From the NCBI GenBank assembly GCA_001898785.1, contig MKVE01000032.1, positions 93,095-133,766 on the forward strand: a stretch of DNA of 40,672 nucleotides, written 5' to 3'. Below, piece after piece: positions 39,606-40,672 of the stretch; position 1 is the first letter of the stretch, and each line of letters begins with the position of its first letter. Source of the stretch: Chryseobacterium sp. 36-9. Lineage in GTDB: Bacteria > Bacteroidota > Bacteroidia > Flavobacteriales > Weeksellaceae. The notes under the pieces were generated by a model. It did not search any database, was not told the origin of the DNA, and saw only the letters and a program-made list of their open reading frames with translations. The translations under genes and the position numbers were made by a program.

Positions 39606-40672
39606 TTAGGTAGTTTTAGCTTTAATCACAGGAGCTGTAGTTCCTGCCGGACATGGAATCACCGTTACCTGAGCCACATTGTTTGATGTTGTTGAACAGG
39701 TACCACCATTAGTCGCCACAACATAGTAATAGAATGTTCCCAATACATTGGTTGGTGGCGTATATGTCGAAGAATGGGCTCCCGGGATAAGCGTTCCCCC
39801 AGTATTACTGCTTGTAGTATTGCTATACCATTGGTATGATGTGGCATTTGTAGCTGTAGCTGTAAGGTTGGTAGCTGTGCCATTGTTTACAACCGTCTGC
39901 GTAGCAGGGGCTACAGATACTGACGTAGGATTGGCAGTAACTGTTATACTACTCCCAGCCGGATAATAGCATGATGAAGCCGTGTTATAATAATAAGGCG
40001 TATAAGTATCTGCTGCCACAGGATTGCTTCCTGAAACAACTGCCGAAGAATTAAGCCATCTTAATTCCATGCCTGAAGGTGTTGCACTTACTACATAGGG
40101 CGCCAAAGCAGAAGTTACCGTTCCCGATACATTTGATAAACAAAGGCTAGATGGTGGGTTTACATTTGGTACCGGAGAGACATAAAAGTTAGGGTTGTCC
40201 AGATATACATTGGTTTGCCCATTGGGGTTCCATACATATAGTTTAATCTGGTATGTTTTGGAAGGTCTCATCAGGTAGTTAACGTTCGTAAGAATATTGG
40301 GATCAGTAGTAGTTATTGCTTTATCCGCTGCAAGCTGCACATCACTACCGGTATCAGGATCTACAACTACAAGTCTTGCGCTGAAGTTAAGATTGTTCTG
40401 ATTAGTTGCTGCCAATGGGGCTACATAGTAATTCTGAAGTTTCATCAATGGGGCATTAGCTGCCATTGTAAAACTGAACGAAGCATATTTAGAACCATTC
40501 GGAGTAGTTGTTGCCCCGGAAATATTATAATATGATACCGAGGTGCCTCCATTCAATGTAGTCCCATTAAGAGCGGTACCATTGGTTGCACTACCCCAGG
40601 TGACATTCGAAATATTGGTAGAAGAATAGTAGGGAGATAAAATACTCGATTGTGGGGTATTAGCATATCTAT
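39606..40672 (-). CDS. Large Ig-like/PKD-type surface protein, C-terminal part (5' end outside window)
   Basis: At least 355 residues; the frame stays open to the window edge, so the N-terminus is missing. A TTG at 40556 is internal. The sequence is rich in Thr, Ser, Asn and Val. The first part (VNYLMRPSKTYQIKLYVWNPNG, then YLDNPNFYVS) looks like a carbohydrate-binding or jelly-roll strand region. The later part is Ig-like, with ATNATSYQWYSNTTSSN, STYTPPTNVLG and TFYYYVVATNGG. Such arrays are typical of secreted adhesins in Flavobacteria. The C-terminus (PAPVIK-like, ending IKAKTT) does not match the type IX secretion C-terminal signal that I know, so the route of export is unclear. Confidence 0.8.
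   Translation of the reverse strand, partial: RYANTPQSSILSPYYSSTNISNVTWGSATNGTALNGTTLNGGTSVSYYNISGATTTPNGSKYASFSFTMAANAPLMKLQNYYVAPLAATNQNNLNFSARLVVVDPDTGSDVQLAADKAITTTDPNILTNVNYLMRPSKTYQIKLYVWNPNGQTNVYLDNPNFYVSPVPNVNPPSSLCLSNVSGTVTSALAPYVVSATPSGMELRWLNSSAVVSGSNPVAADTYTPYYYNTASSCYYPAGSSITVTANPTSVSVAPATQTVVNNGTATNLTATATNATSYQWYSNTTSSNTGGTLIPGAHSSTYTPPTNVLGTFYYYVVATNGGTCSTTSNNVAQVTVIPCPAGTTAPVIKAKTT

Overview
The window reads as chromosome from a low-GC Bacteroidetes of the class Flavobacteriia, most like Chryseobacterium or a close relative (Weeksellaceae). I infer this from the protein style, the order of the arginine genes, several matches to the Bacteroidetes promoter motif TANNTTTG, and the weak ribosome-binding sites. 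The placement rests on recognition, not on a database search.

Layout. (1) 1-4.7 kb: the C-terminal two thirds of a cyanophycin synthetase (cphA, cut by the window edge), a methyltransferase and a ClC-type chloride transporter with CBS domains. (2) 4.7-9.7 kb: an envelope-stress-like module with an ECF sigma factor and RskA-type anti-sigma factor on the minus strand, facing a secreted methionine-R-sulfoxide reductase, a fasciclin-domain protein and two exported ferritin-like proteins, then a Crp/Fnr regulator. (3) 9.8-13.8 kb: a small membrane protein, an SDR oxidoreductase and a Crp-family regulator that share an identical palindromic operator, and acetyl-CoA synthetase (acs). (4) 14.0-22.9 kb: a full arginine cluster, GNAT-argG-argC-argD-argF'-argB-argE-argH, of the transcarbamylase type that acts on N-acylated ornithine. 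(5) 23.0-29.4 kb: an Lrp/AsnC regulator facing pyrB, then carA and carB. pyrB is preceded by a short leader ORF, a U-rich run and a terminator hairpin that together look like a pyrBI-type attenuator. carA and carB are separated by a 21-bp minisatellite. (6) 29.4-36.3 kb: mixed small genes, including a lipoprotein, a degenerate aspartyl-protease-like protein, a Crp regulator, a DinB protein, a large methyltransferase, Ada, an NTF2-like protein, a second GNAT and a cupin. (7) 36.3-40.7 kb: a minus-strand accessory region with a membrane protein, a glycosyltransferase remnant, a four-gene run of small DNA-binding proteins, a dispersed-repeat cluster, a secreted protein and the C-terminal part of a large Ig-like surface protein cut by the window end.

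How the genes fit together. carAB makes carbamoyl phosphate for both pyrB (pyrimidines) and argF' (arginine). The arg cluster would supply arginine, one of the two building blocks that cphA polymerises. The Lrp regulator between argH and pyrB is a plausible but unproven amino-acid sensor. The intergenic gaps of the arg/pyr region are unusually rich in short repeats: a CTTTGCG-type motif before four arg genes, two fold-back elements, REP-like inverted repeats with TGAGCNTNGTCGAAG ends, and the 21-bp array. No rRNA, tRNA, CRISPR array or intact insertion sequence was seen.
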